6,116 nt of DNA, from contig JAGRAY010000106.1 in assembly GCA_020434375.1 (NCBI GenBank), forward strand, positions 1 to 6,116, in the 5' to 3' direction. Below are positions 1-5,742 of this stretch, one piece after another. Origin of the DNA: Bdellovibrionales bacterium. Lineage in GTDB: Bacteria > Bdellovibrionota_G > JALEGL01 > JAGRAY01. The notes beneath the pieces were generated by a model. That model was not told the origin of the DNA. It saw nothing but the letters and a program-made list of their open reading frames with translations, and ran no database searches. A program made the position numbers and the translations under genes. The number at the start of each line of letters is the position of its first letter. The first letter of the stretch is position 1.

Positions 1-77
1 CGAACACGGAAGTTAAGCTCTTCAGAGCTGATGGTACTGCAAAGGAAGCTTTGTGGGAGAGTAAGACGTCGCCGCAT
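1..77 (+). rRNA. rrf: 5S ribosomal RNA, 3' part
   Basis: This is the last two thirds of a 5S rRNA, with its 5' end outside the window. The start matches the conserved loop segment CGAACACGGAAGTTAAGC, followed by the GCTGATGGTACTG segment. A short hairpin (CAAAG/CTTTG around a GAAG loop) follows, then the GGGAGAGTAAGACGTCGCCG 3' strand. The exact 3' end is estimated because the pairing 5' strand is missing. A strong intrinsic terminator follows directly, so this is the end of an rRNA operon. Confidence 0.95.
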
Positions 78-84
78 TTAATTT

Positions 85-123
85 AAAAGGCAGTGCCCTA
101 AAACAAGGGCACTGCCTTTTTTT
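85..123 (+). terminator. rRNA operon intrinsic terminator
   Basis: This is a perfect 14-bp stem: 85-98 pairs with 107-120 across an 8-nt loop. Its core is GGCAGTGCCC/GGGCACTGCC and it runs straight into a T tract ending at 123. It lies a few bases after the 5S rRNA and is the expected rho-independent stop for the rRNA transcript. The flanking A and T runs mean it could also act weakly on the other strand. Confidence 0.93.
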
Positions 124-134
124 ATGTCTTTTGG

Positions 135-142
135 TGTATAAT
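135..142 (+). promoter_or_regulatory. Possible -10 box for the methyltransferase gene
   Basis: A perfect TATAAT lies at 137-142, only 8 bases before the ATG at 151, and I see no convincing -35 upstream. If it is used, transcription would start about 1-3 bases before the start codon, giving a leaderless or nearly leaderless mRNA. That agrees with the absence of a Shine-Dalgarno sequence. It is a guess from sequence only. Confidence 0.35.
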
Positions 143-150
143 TACTGTTT

Positions 151-804
151 ATGCTCAAAGATTTTAGCAAAAAGTTCTTCCAAGTTTTTTACTTTGTTCC
201 TTTTACGACCGTTTTGCCACTCCTACCCTACCCGGCATCGTTTACCTCGCCAGAAGTCATTTTGGCAACCGCCATAGGCATCATCTTTCACCTATTAGCA
301 CCTTACACGCCTCCCAAAAGCTTCTTGGATCCTCATGAACAGGATCGAAACAGCACCTGGTTTTTGCTTATTTCCTGCCTCTTAGTTTATGAAGTTTCGA
401 TGGTCGAATTTACTTATGTCTTTGCTCTTAGTAGAAAATGGCCGGTCATGTTGGGAATTGGATGTCTTTTGGCATTGTGTGGTCTTTCACTGCGTGCTTG
501 GTCCACGAAAACACTAGGACATTTTTTTACAGCAACGATTACCTTAGAAGAGAATCAGCCCATTATAAAAGACGGACCGTACAAGTATTTACGACACCCT
601 GCCTACTTAAGCTCTATGATAAGTGCCGCCTCAATACCATTTATCTTTCAAAGCCCCTGGGGGTTGCTGCTTTTTGTTTTTGTACTTATTCCCAGCTATC
701 TATACCGAATTCATGTTGAGGAAGATGCTTTAATTTCTCAATTTGGAGAAGCTTATGAAAAACGCGCCAAAGAAACCTGGCGCTTGATTCCCTTGATTTA
801 TTAA
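151..804 (+). CDS. Isoprenylcysteine carboxyl methyltransferase-like membrane protein
   Basis: This is a 217-residue polytopic membrane protein of the isoprenylcysteine carboxyl methyltransferase / phospholipid methyltransferase (ICMT/PEMT-like) group. The hallmark is GPYKYLRHPAYLSSM at residues 142-156, the GPY.y.RHP.Y motif that helps bind S-adenosylmethionine. A conserved tail follows: EED at 190-192, FGEAY at 198-202 and RLIP at 211-214. Hydrophobic spans lie near residues 11-28, 36-52, 69-92, 97-114 and 157-184. Bacterial members methylate unknown small or lipid substrates at the inner membrane, so the substrate cannot be named. An in-frame stop at 139-141 limits upstream extension, so ATG 151 is the best start although no ribosome binding site is visible. 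ttcA follows after 14 bases, suggesting co-transcription; whether the two are functionally linked is unknown. Confidence 0.85.
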   Translation: MLKDFSKKFFQVFYFVPFTTVLPLLPYPASFTSPEVILATAIGIIFHLLAPYTPPKSFLDPHEQDRNSTWFLLISCLLVYEVSMVEFTYVFALSRKWPVMLGIGCLLALCGLSLRAWSTKTLGHFFTATITLEENQPIIKDGPYKYLRHPAYLSSMISAASIPFIFQSPWGLLLFVFVLIPSYLYRIHVEEDALISQFGEAYEKRAKETWRLIPLIY

Positions 805-818
805 TATATCCATCTCTC

Positions 819-1628
819 GTGTCAAACCTTCACGATAAGTTACTCAGTAAACTTAAAAAACAGACATCTACTTGCCTCGTCGAGCACCAAATGCTTCAGG
901 CCCATGATCACATTATGGTGGGCCTCTCTGGGGGTAAAGACTCTTGGATGCTTTTATATCTCTTGGCTCAACTCAAAAAAAACATGCCCTTTCCGATTAA
1001 AATTTCAGCGGTTACCATCGATGGAGGACTTATTGGCTTGGATACCACCACGCTTGACGCTCAAACCAAAAAGCTCGATGTACCGTTTTATTTGGAACGT
1101 CAACGCATCTTTGAAATCGTGTCAGAAAAAAAAGACGAAGGCAGTACGTTTTGCAGTATGTGCGCTAAACTCAGGCGTGGGGCTATTTACACCATGGCCA
1201 AAAAAATCGGCGCCACGAAAATTGCTTTGGGTCACCACCTAGACGACGCCATCGAAACGCTTTTCTTAAATATGTTTTACTCCGGAAGAATGGCGGCGCT
1301 CCCGCCGGTTTTACATTCTGACTCGGGTTATGTGCCCATCATTCGTCCCCTACTCTATTCAACTGAGCATGACCTTACACAAGGTTTTAAAGCCATATCG
1401 TACAAAAGTGTCGGCTGTGCGTGCCCAATTTGTCCCATTCACCCAGAATTTGACGGCCACGACGATCTTAAACGCATGGCGATGAAAAAGCATATTCGCG
1501 CCATGGCCGCGGATAACCCGAGTTTTTACGACAGTGCCCGCACAGCGCTTAAAAGCGTCGAACTCTCACGCTTTTTCGATGTGAGACACATGGATCGGGG
1601 CCACGTGCCGATTTTCTTAAATCGGTGA
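819..1628 (+). CDS. ttcA: TtcA: tRNA 2-thiocytidine(32) synthetase
   Basis: This 269-residue PP-loop ATPase is recognisably TtcA, which uses ATP and an iron-sulfur cluster to thiolate cytidine 32 in the anticodon loop of certain tRNAs in the cytoplasm. The PP-loop SGGKDS is at residues 37-42, the CSMC pair is at 112-115 followed by KLRRG, and GHHLDDAIETLFLNMFYSGRM at 138-158 is a family signature. A third cysteine site lies in GCACPICP (Cys200, Cys202, Cys205); one of these should supply the last cluster ligand. Compared with the E. coli protein (about 311 residues) it lacks the long C-terminal tail. The GTG start gives an N-terminus that lines up with known TtcA (NLHDKL against NLNKLQ). The frame stays open upstream and there is no clear ribosome binding site, so the start is less certain than the identity. 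The last codons and stop lie inside a large hairpin. Confidence 0.93.
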   Translation: MSNLHDKLLSKLKKQTSTCLVEHQMLQAHDHIMVGLSGGKDSWMLLYLLAQLKKNMPFPIKISAVTIDGGLIGLDTTTLDAQTKKLDVPFYLERQRIFEIVSEKKDEGSTFCSMCAKLRRGAIYTMAKKIGATKIALGHHLDDAIETLFLNMFYSGRMAALPPVLHSDSGYVPIIRPLLYSTEHDLTQGFKAISYKSVGCACPICPIHPEFDGHDDLKRMAMKKHIRAMAADNPSFYDSARTALKSVELSRFFDVRHMDRGHVPIFLNR

Positions 1629-1639
1629 CGTGGCCCCGA
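1595..1639 (+). repeat. GC-rich hairpin spanning the ttcA stop codon
   Basis: This is a long inverted repeat. Outer arms 1595-1606 and 1628-1639 (core CGGGGCCACGT/ACGTGGCCCCG) enclose an inner perfect stem, 1608-1614 with 1619-1625, and a TCTT loop. Only a 1x2 internal loop (G1607 against T1626-G1627) interrupts the 19 pairs. The ttcA TGA stop at 1626-1628 sits at that internal loop. No T tract follows on either strand, so it is not a standard intrinsic terminator. It may stabilise the mRNA 3' end or mark an insertion into the gene end. Confidence 0.8.
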
Positions 1640-1647
1640 AAGCCCGC

Positions 1648-1716
1648 AAAAATAAAAACCGCTTTCTCTCGCTCCAAAACACCAGTCGCTCAAGCAAAGC
1701 GATTTTTATTTTTTTT
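1648..1716. terminator. Terminator-like repeat hairpin, copy 1
   Basis: An 18-base arm at 1648-1665 (A-rich, ending CCGCTTT) pairs with 1696-1713 (starting AAAGCGA) across a 30-base loop, and the T tract continues to 1716. The single imperfect position (C1659 opposite A1702) would be a G-U pair in minus-strand RNA. The A run on one side and T run on the other make it look bidirectional, and it lies between two convergent genes, ttcA and the minus-strand gene whose last codons it overlaps. The loop sequence AAACACCAGTC recurs in copy 2 at 3348-3417, so this is a dispersed repeat and not a chance terminator. Confidence 0.75.
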
Positions 1717-2187
1717 GTCTGGCCAAGTCCAGTTTTTAAGTTTGTGTCCCCATTTGTCCACAAGTGGTGCCAATAGTCGCGACAGAAACCACCCAACGCA
1801 TGACAGAAGTATGGCAATCGAGCTAAGCATCGTCGTTTTATTATTAGATGCCGACATCTGTGACTTCATTTCTTCTAACTTCTTCTCGAAAAGCTTTAGT
1901 CTGCCTTCCAGCTGAGAATATCTATCTTCGATACTCATTATTTCGTTAAATTTTTTAAGCTCCGCTTCTTGAAATAAATTCTTATGCTTTGAAAAAAAAC
2001 TCTGAAGCTCAGCGTTGCTAATAGTTCCATCTTTAGAACTTTTTTCTAAAAAATTATCAAAATCTGCTACACGCTCAGCTGACATTTTATATTGAGCATT
2101 ATATTTTAGATATTTAGGGATCGACACTATGGACACTACCGATAAAACTATTGTTATCACTATGAGATCTACAAGAATTGATTTCAT
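1690..2187 (-). CDS. Two-span membrane protein with coiled coil, unknown function
   Basis: I do not recognise this 165-residue protein. Residues 4-23 are a strongly hydrophobic N-terminal anchor or uncleaved signal. Residues 75-112 are rich in K, E and L with heptad-like spacing and probably form a coiled coil. Residues 119-142 form a second membrane span, followed by a basic, tryptophan-containing tail (KNWTWPDKKNKNRF). The topology is a hairpin with both ends on one side and the coiled coil on the other. SKDGTISNAEL at 51-61 resembles an EF-hand loop but has Lys49 at its first position and Ser51 at its third, so calcium binding is doubtful. A good ribosome binding site, GAAGG (2194-2198 on this strand), lies 6 bases before the ATG, supporting the start. 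The last eight codons and the stop fall inside the repeat hairpin at 1648-1716. It is divergent from the gene at 2255. Confidence 0.7.
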   Translation of the reverse strand: MKSILVDLIVITIVLSVVSIVSIPKYLKYNAQYKMSAERVADFDNFLEKSSKDGTISNAELQSFFSKHKNLFQEAELKKFNEIMSIEDRYSQLEGRLKLFEKKLEEMKSQMSASNNKTTMLSSIAILLSCVGWFLSRLLAPLVDKWGHKLKNWTWPDKKNKNRFA

Positions 2188-2200
2188 AAGAAGCCTTCAT

Positions 2201-2215
2201 GTTACCTGCTGTAAC
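2201..2215. promoter_or_regulatory. Small palindrome in the divergent intergenic gap
   Basis: GTTAC-CTGCT-GTAAC is a 5-bp inverted repeat in the 67-base gap between the divergent genes at 2187 and 2255. Its position just upstream of the ribosome binding site of the minus-strand gene would suit a repressor site or a weak mRNA hairpin. Arms this short also occur by chance, so this is only a candidate. Confidence 0.25.
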
Positions 2216-2254
2216 CTCTAAGAAATAGTTTTTCGATTTGCCTATGATAACGCG

Positions 2255-2992
2255 ATGTATTATATAAAGCCCATGAACGCTTCGAAGATTTTAAGTTTTG
2301 CGTTTTTGGGGATGGTTTTATTTACTTCACATAGCCAAGCGCAATTTTCTGTGGCGACACAGTGGACTAGGACAATATTGCCACCAAGAGCACTGGATAT
2401 ATATCCTCTGTTAACAGAAAGTGGAGATCAAAAGGCCGTTGACGAAATGAAAAGCTCTATAATCAATGACTTTAAAAGGACGCAGTCTGATTTAAAAGCT
2501 TGTGAAGACCCTCGCGTCGTCAATGAATTCAATCAACTCGTGATTCAGGCTTATCGATATGCTCGGGCGACACCTGTAGGAGGCAACGAGGTTCCACTGT
2601 TTTCTCTATCTGAGGCTATATACTTACTTATCCTGTGTGATGGGACCCCTGTCGAATTTGCCTTCGATAAATCAGATAAGCAGAGCAGTCCTTTTTCCAA
2701 AGAAACGTATGATTATTTTATCAACGACATCACTGAAGAAATAGATCCAGGATATAAACCTGTGGCCAAAAAAATTAAAAACGCCTACCAAATTCGAACC
2801 CTGTGGGACCTTGTTAAAAAAAGCGGAGACCACGAAGGCACACTTCTACAAAACAATATTCCTGATTGGATTCCGCATATTAAAAACAAACAAGACTTTC
2901 AGAAATTCGAGAATACCGTCGAAAAATATCTAAAAACACCGAATATCGATCAACTCAAACAGGCATTGAAAAAAGCATTCCCAACGGCCTAG
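2255..2992 (+). CDS. Exported protein of unknown function
   Basis: No known family is recognised. The product is 245 residues from ATG 2255, but ATG 2273 (Met7) is an equally good or better start: it gives the classic signal peptide MNASKILSFAFLGMVLFTSHSQAQ, with probable cleavage after SQA or AQ near residue 29-30. Neither start has a visible Shine-Dalgarno. TATGAT (2243-2248) and TATATA (2261-2266, 17 bases after TTGCCT) are possible -10 boxes, and the second would give a leaderless mRNA starting at Met7. The mature protein is soluble, mainly helical by composition, with a lysine-rich C-terminal half. It has two cysteines, Cys83 and Cys128, that could form a disulfide in the periplasm. No lipobox is present. 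It is divergent from the coiled-coil gene and is followed by the RelE remnant. Confidence 0.75.
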   Translation: MYYIKPMNASKILSFAFLGMVLFTSHSQAQFSVATQWTRTILPPRALDIYPLLTESGDQKAVDEMKSSIINDFKRTQSDLKACEDPRVVNEFNQLVIQAYRYARATPVGGNEVPLFSLSEAIYLLILCDGTPVEFAFDKSDKQSSPFSKETYDYFINDITEEIDPGYKPVAKKIKNAYQIRTLWDLVKKSGDHEGTLLQNNIPDWIPHIKNKQDFQKFENTVEKYLKTPNIDQLKQALKKAFPTA

Positions 2993-3020
2993 CGAAACAT
3001 CTTCTTAGTCACGAGAATTA

Positions 3021-3043
3021 GGATGACGTCGCACGCCCCTTAA
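3021..3043 (+). repeat. Short GC-rich intergenic motif, copy A
   Basis: GGATGACGTCGCACGCCCC followed by TTAA closely matches 4627-4649 (three mismatches over the first 19 bases) and more loosely 5747-5767. All three copies are intergenic and in the same orientation. This copy lies about 30 bases after the exported-protein gene and just before the RelE remnant. Its function is unknown. Confidence 0.4.
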
Positions 3044-3054
3044 TTCTTCTTGAC

Positions 3055-3289
3055 ACAAGTGATGTACTAGATTCCGGCGTTACCAAAAACTGCTCGGCAG
3101 CGCATTAAACGAGCCATTGAAGAAAGATTAACTTCAAATCCCATCGAATTTGGAAAACCTCTTCGATACAGTTTAAAAGGCGCACGAAAATTACGTGTGG
3201 GAGACTATCGAGTAATCTATAGAATCGAGCCTCCATCTACCGTCCTCATCGTCAAAATTGGCCACAGAAAAGAAGTTTATGGCGAATAA
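3055..3289 (+). pseudogene. RelE-family toxin remnant, truncated and frameshifted
   Basis: The frame at 3071-3286 encodes 72 residues that are plainly the body of a RelE/ParE-superfamily mRNA-interferase toxin. It starts IPALPKTARQRIKRAIEERL, continues with FGKPLRYSLKGARKLRVGDY and RVIYRIE, and ends with VLIVKIGHRKEVY, with TAA at 3287-3289. There is no usable start: TAG at 3068-3070 directly precedes the frame, and no ATG or TTG occurs early in it. The preceding bases 3055-3072 read TSDVLD in a different frame, the sequence usually found just before the IPALPK segment in this family, so a small indel has shifted the frame. The usual first residues and an upstream antitoxin gene are absent, because only about 60 bases separate it from the previous stop. 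The remaining part has kept the conserved core, suggesting recent decay. It is almost certainly non-functional as a toxin. Confidence 0.85.
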
Positions 3290-3347
3290 GCTCGTAATTT
3301 TTATTTCGGAGACGTGAACCCGGATACTTTACAGCAAGACTTTCGTC

Positions 3348-3417
3348 AAAAATAAAAACTGCTTCCTTTCACTCTACAAACACCAGTCATTCGAGAAAAG
3401 CAGTTTTTATTTTTTTT
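3348..3417. terminator. Terminator-like repeat hairpin, copy 2
   Basis: This is a perfect 17-bp stem, 3348-3364 with 3398-3414, across a 33-base loop, with the T tract running to 3417. Both flanks are A/T runs, so it can act in both directions. It lies between the RelE remnant (plus) and the minus-strand gene ending at 3422, the same convergent setting as copy 1. The loop shares AAACACCAGTC exactly with copy 1. Where copy 1 has a C-G pair (1660/1701), this copy has T-A (3360/3402), so the stem is kept by paired change. Confidence 0.8.
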
Positions 3418-3421
3418 CTTT

Positions 3422-4474
3422 TTATTTCGTTTTTAAGAGCGTGTTTAAGGCATATATCGTGTCCAACACAGAGTTTCTTGCCTCCACGTAATCGCTGAGG
3501 TTAGAAACCTGAAAATATTTTTGAAGTTCCGGTTCGTATTGAAAAATGAGTATGGGATCATACGCGACTGCCTTACTGGGAGACGGTGCTCTTGCAAATG
3601 ACAAAAGTGCCGTTAGGCCCACTGGATTTAAGGAAAATAACGCCTCTTTTACTCCTATAACTACAGTCGCGGCTTGGCGAAGTTTTTGAAAAGAAATCGT
3701 TGTGTTAATACCTTGGGTGAGTCGATTTTTGGTTTTGAGAAGCTCATTCAAAACCCCAGAAAACATTATGTTTTCTGGATACCCAACGCTTCCCATATTA
3801 AAAGCTTTTCGATACAGATCTATCCCGCTACTCGTAAGACGAAACGTTGTATAATCTTTATTTATGCGTACACCTTCCAATAGATTTTCTTGATGAGCTT
3901 TTACAATAGAAACGAATAGATCTCTTACCATGATAGGAGCTTGATATAAGTCTAGTTCGTCTATACTAAAGCCCTCTTCGTCATCATACTCATCATCACC
4001 TAGAAAATCTAAATCAGGTATATGGCTTTCCCATTCTGATTCACTAATTTCAAAAATGTTTTCTTTGTTTCTACCTCTGAAATCTTCATTGTCGATATAT
4101 TCACAAGATTCCACTTCTATAGGAAAAAAATTTAATGATTTTAACAAACTCTTCTCTGCCAATAATAATGCGTATAAGGAACAACCCAACCAACAAATTT
4201 GGATTGGATTCCCATCATACTTCTCAAAACACACTTGATTCATTGAACCTATTGCCGGAATTACAATTGTATGTTTTTCACTGGCGTTTTTAGGATGGAT
4301 CATGTTTTCTCGATTAATGCTCATTGTTAAATTACTCATGTCGATACTAATAGCGTCGTTACTAAAATTTGAAGTTATCAAGTATTCGCATACTGCCTGA
4401 TATGCACCCATTGACCAAACCTGCTTTGGTGAGCTAATTACTAAACACATCAAAATCAATATATTTTTTTTCAT
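3422..4474 (-). CDS. Exported protein with acidic tract, unknown function
   Basis: No family is recognised. The 350-residue product begins MKKNILILMCLVISSPKQVW, a Sec signal peptide with likely cleavage near Ser21. Cys10 lies inside the hydrophobic core with no proper lipobox, so it is probably not a lipoprotein. The mature part contains Cys29, Cys82, Cys94, Cys98 and Cys124; the ICWLGC spacing (94-98) suggests disulfides or metal binding, but no known motif fits. Residues 143-175 are strongly acidic (for example FLGDDEYDDEEGFSIDELDL). Residues 268-294 form a mildly hydrophobic segment (ATVVIGVKEALFSLNPVGLTA), possibly a buried helix. The start is supported by a GGGGG-containing ribosome binding site about 7 bases upstream, similar to that of the divergent gene at 4717. 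The TAA stop abuts repeat copy 2, which should terminate it. Confidence 0.75.
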   Translation of the reverse strand: MKKNILILMCLVISSPKQVWSMGAYQAVCEYLITSNFSNDAISIDMSNLTMSINRENMIHPKNASEKHTIVIPAIGSMNQVCFEKYDGNPIQICWLGCSLYALLLAEKSLLKSLNFFPIEVESCEYIDNEDFRGRNKENIFEISESEWESHIPDLDFLGDDEYDDEEGFSIDELDLYQAPIMVRDLFVSIVKAHQENLLEGVRINKDYTTFRLTSSGIDLYRKAFNMGSVGYPENIMFSGVLNELLKTKNRLTQGINTTISFQKLRQAATVVIGVKEALFSLNPVGLTALLSFARAPSPSKAVAYDPILIFQYEPELQKYFQVSNLSDYVEARNSVLDTIYALNTLLKTK

Positions 4475-4550
4475 TGTTTTTTCCCCCTATTTATCGTCAA
4501 GAGTATGTACTTCCTGAAAGAAGAATTTTCAATAGGAGCAAGAAAAATTC

Positions 4551-4568
4551 TGTTTTCATTTGAAAACA
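4551..4568. promoter_or_regulatory. Operator-like perfect palindrome
   Basis: TGTTTTCA-TT-TGAAAACA has 8-bp perfect arms with a 2-base centre. It lies between the two divergent exported-protein genes, 77 bases from one start and 148 from the other. This form suits a dimeric helix-turn-helix repressor site. No T tract follows, so it is not a terminator. No regulator gene is in the window to pair with it. Confidence 0.4.
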
Positions 4569-4626
4569 ATACATGATGAGTGAACCAAAAGTGACAAACT
4601 TCAAAGAGTTTTCAACCATACAATAT

Positions 4627-4649
4627 GGATTACATCGCACACCCCCTTA
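4627..4649 (+). repeat. Short GC-rich intergenic motif, copy B
   Basis: GGATTACATCGCACACCCC followed by CTTA matches copy A at 3021-3043 with three substitutions in 19 bases. It lies in the promoter region of the gene at 4717. Its C-rich centre stands out in AT-rich DNA. Confidence 0.4.
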
Positions 4650-4716
4650 TTTTGCGCTTGTAATGAATCCACGCAACATGATAAAGTGCTGAGCGTTTAG
4701 TATTAAGGGGAAAACA

Positions 4717-5742
4717 ATGAGAACCGGTATCGTATTAGTAATTTTAAGTTTTTTATGTGTCACTTCTGTTCACTCAGGAGACATGGTTGTAAATATCTGG
4801 CCTGAAGCAGACCATGATGCGCCATCCTGCATTACACGTATGGAACGGTTTTTGAGCGAGGCAATGAAGACAGACTATCCTCCTTTGGCTTTAGAGGGTT
4901 GGGTTTATGATTCAACTCAAGGTGTTAAACGAAATGATCAAATCATTCCAAGCGGTATTTTTCGTATATTGGATTCCAAGAAGAAAGAGGTTTTGAATTA
5001 CCTAAATAACCATCTTAAAGGAGAAAAACTTTTTGGATTGGAAGATCCCATCATTAGCCGATTAGGGGATCCTTTTTTTCATGCATTTCGTTTTGCGGTG
5101 AATGCCAAAAGTGTGATTGAACATCCAACGATGGACGATAAAGGCATGAGCATTAAAACCACGACCGACGACATTGTTCGCGCGGGTCGAGGCGGCTTAT
5201 TGGCTTTACAAAACCTTAGACTGTCCCGTGTGCCGGGATATCCTGGCATTTACTACAGTGATCCGGATCATGAAACGATTGAAACTTCATACTATGAAAG
5301 TTTTGTAGCAAATAAACACTCTCAATACACGGTCAACCAATGGCAAAGTATCTTTGAGGGTGACAGCTTTGTGATTCAAAGTGCGATGGATAAAGCACAA
5401 CAAGTCGCTAAAGCCCTTGCTGCTCAACAAAAAGTTCCATCTACTATCGATCAATTTGTGAAACAAGATGTAGCATATCTACTAAAGCAGTTTAATCTTA
5501 AAGAAAGCCCCGTTGACGATCAGATTATTGAGAACTATGCGAGATTTTTTGTAACCTATAGAAATTATATATTTATTCGCAGTTTGTATGACATTCAAAA
5601 GATCCATGACTTAAAACAAATAAATGTCATTATGCATTTAACCCATGCGGTGGGTGTCGAAAAGATGATTAACAAGAATATAGGTTATGATTCGAACACT
5701 GGGAACAATCTATTGATAACCCTACAAAGAACCTGTCAATAA
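4717..5742 (+). CDS. Exported protein of unknown function
   Basis: This 341-residue product is not recognised. MRTGIVLVILSFLCVTSVHS is a good Sec signal peptide with cleavage expected after residue 20 (VHS before GD). The mature protein has only two cysteines, Cys38 near its start and Cys340 at the penultimate position, which could tie the two ends together by a disulfide. No transmembrane segment follows the signal, so a periplasmic or secreted protein is likely. Noticeable parts are a glycine-rich RAGRGG (155-160), VPGYPGIYYSDPDHE (172-186), a helical A/Q/K-rich region at 216-262, and an aromatic stretch YARFFVTYRNYIFIRSLYDI (274-293). AAGGGG lies 6 bases before the ATG and supports the start. 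The gene pairs divergently with the exported-protein gene at 3422-4474, which has a similar ribosome binding site. Shared regulation is an inference. Confidence 0.78.
   Translation: MRTGIVLVILSFLCVTSVHSGDMVVNIWPEADHDAPSCITRMERFLSEAMKTDYPPLALEGWVYDSTQGVKRNDQIIPSGIFRILDSKKKEVLNYLNNHLKGEKLFGLEDPIISRLGDPFFHAFRFAVNAKSVIEHPTMDDKGMSIKTTTDDIVRAGRGGLLALQNLRLSRVPGYPGIYYSDPDHETIETSYYESFVANKHSQYTVNQWQSIFEGDSFVIQSAMDKAQQVAKALAAQQKVPSTIDQFVKQDVAYLLKQFNLKESPVDDQIIENYARFFVTYRNYIFIRSLYDIQKIHDLKQINVIMHLTHAVGVEKMINKNIGYDSNTGNNLLITLQRTCQ

Larger units (their letters stand above)
4475..4716. promoter_or_regulatory. Divergent intergenic region (two exported-protein genes)
   Basis: These 242 bases must hold the promoters for the genes reading left (3422-4474) and right (4717-5742). 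Visible items are a perfect palindrome at 4551-4568, a copy of the GC-rich motif at 4627-4649, and G-rich ribosome binding sites next to both starts. Possible promoter boxes are weak: TTGTAA near 4659 with GATAAA about 16 bases later on the plus strand, and TTGAAA near 4530 reading left. I see no gene here. Confidence 0.5.

Noticed and set aside
438..719. Open frame of 93 codons inside the methyltransferase gene
   Set aside because: It is an alternative frame of a gene with clear family motifs; its translation has no domain character.
904..1242. Open frame of 112 codons inside ttcA
   Set aside because: It is an out-of-frame shadow of TtcA, whose motifs lie in the other frame.
1617..1915. Open frames on both strands over the ttcA end and the minus-strand gene
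   Set aside because: They cross the hairpin and the terminator repeat and lack ribosome binding sites or protein-like composition. The 1690-2187 frame has a proper ribosome binding site and membrane segments.
3000..3300. Active toxin-antitoxin module
   Set aside because: The RelE frame lacks a start codon and N-terminus, and there is no room for an antitoxin gene upstream.
3674..4238. Two short plus-strand frames (3674-3883 and 4056-4238)
   Set aside because: They are antisense to the exported-protein gene, low in protein character, and have no supporting signals.
4505..4576. A 23-codon frame in the divergent intergenic region
   Set aside because: It overlaps the palindrome and has only a poorly placed AAGAG upstream; nothing shows that it is translated.
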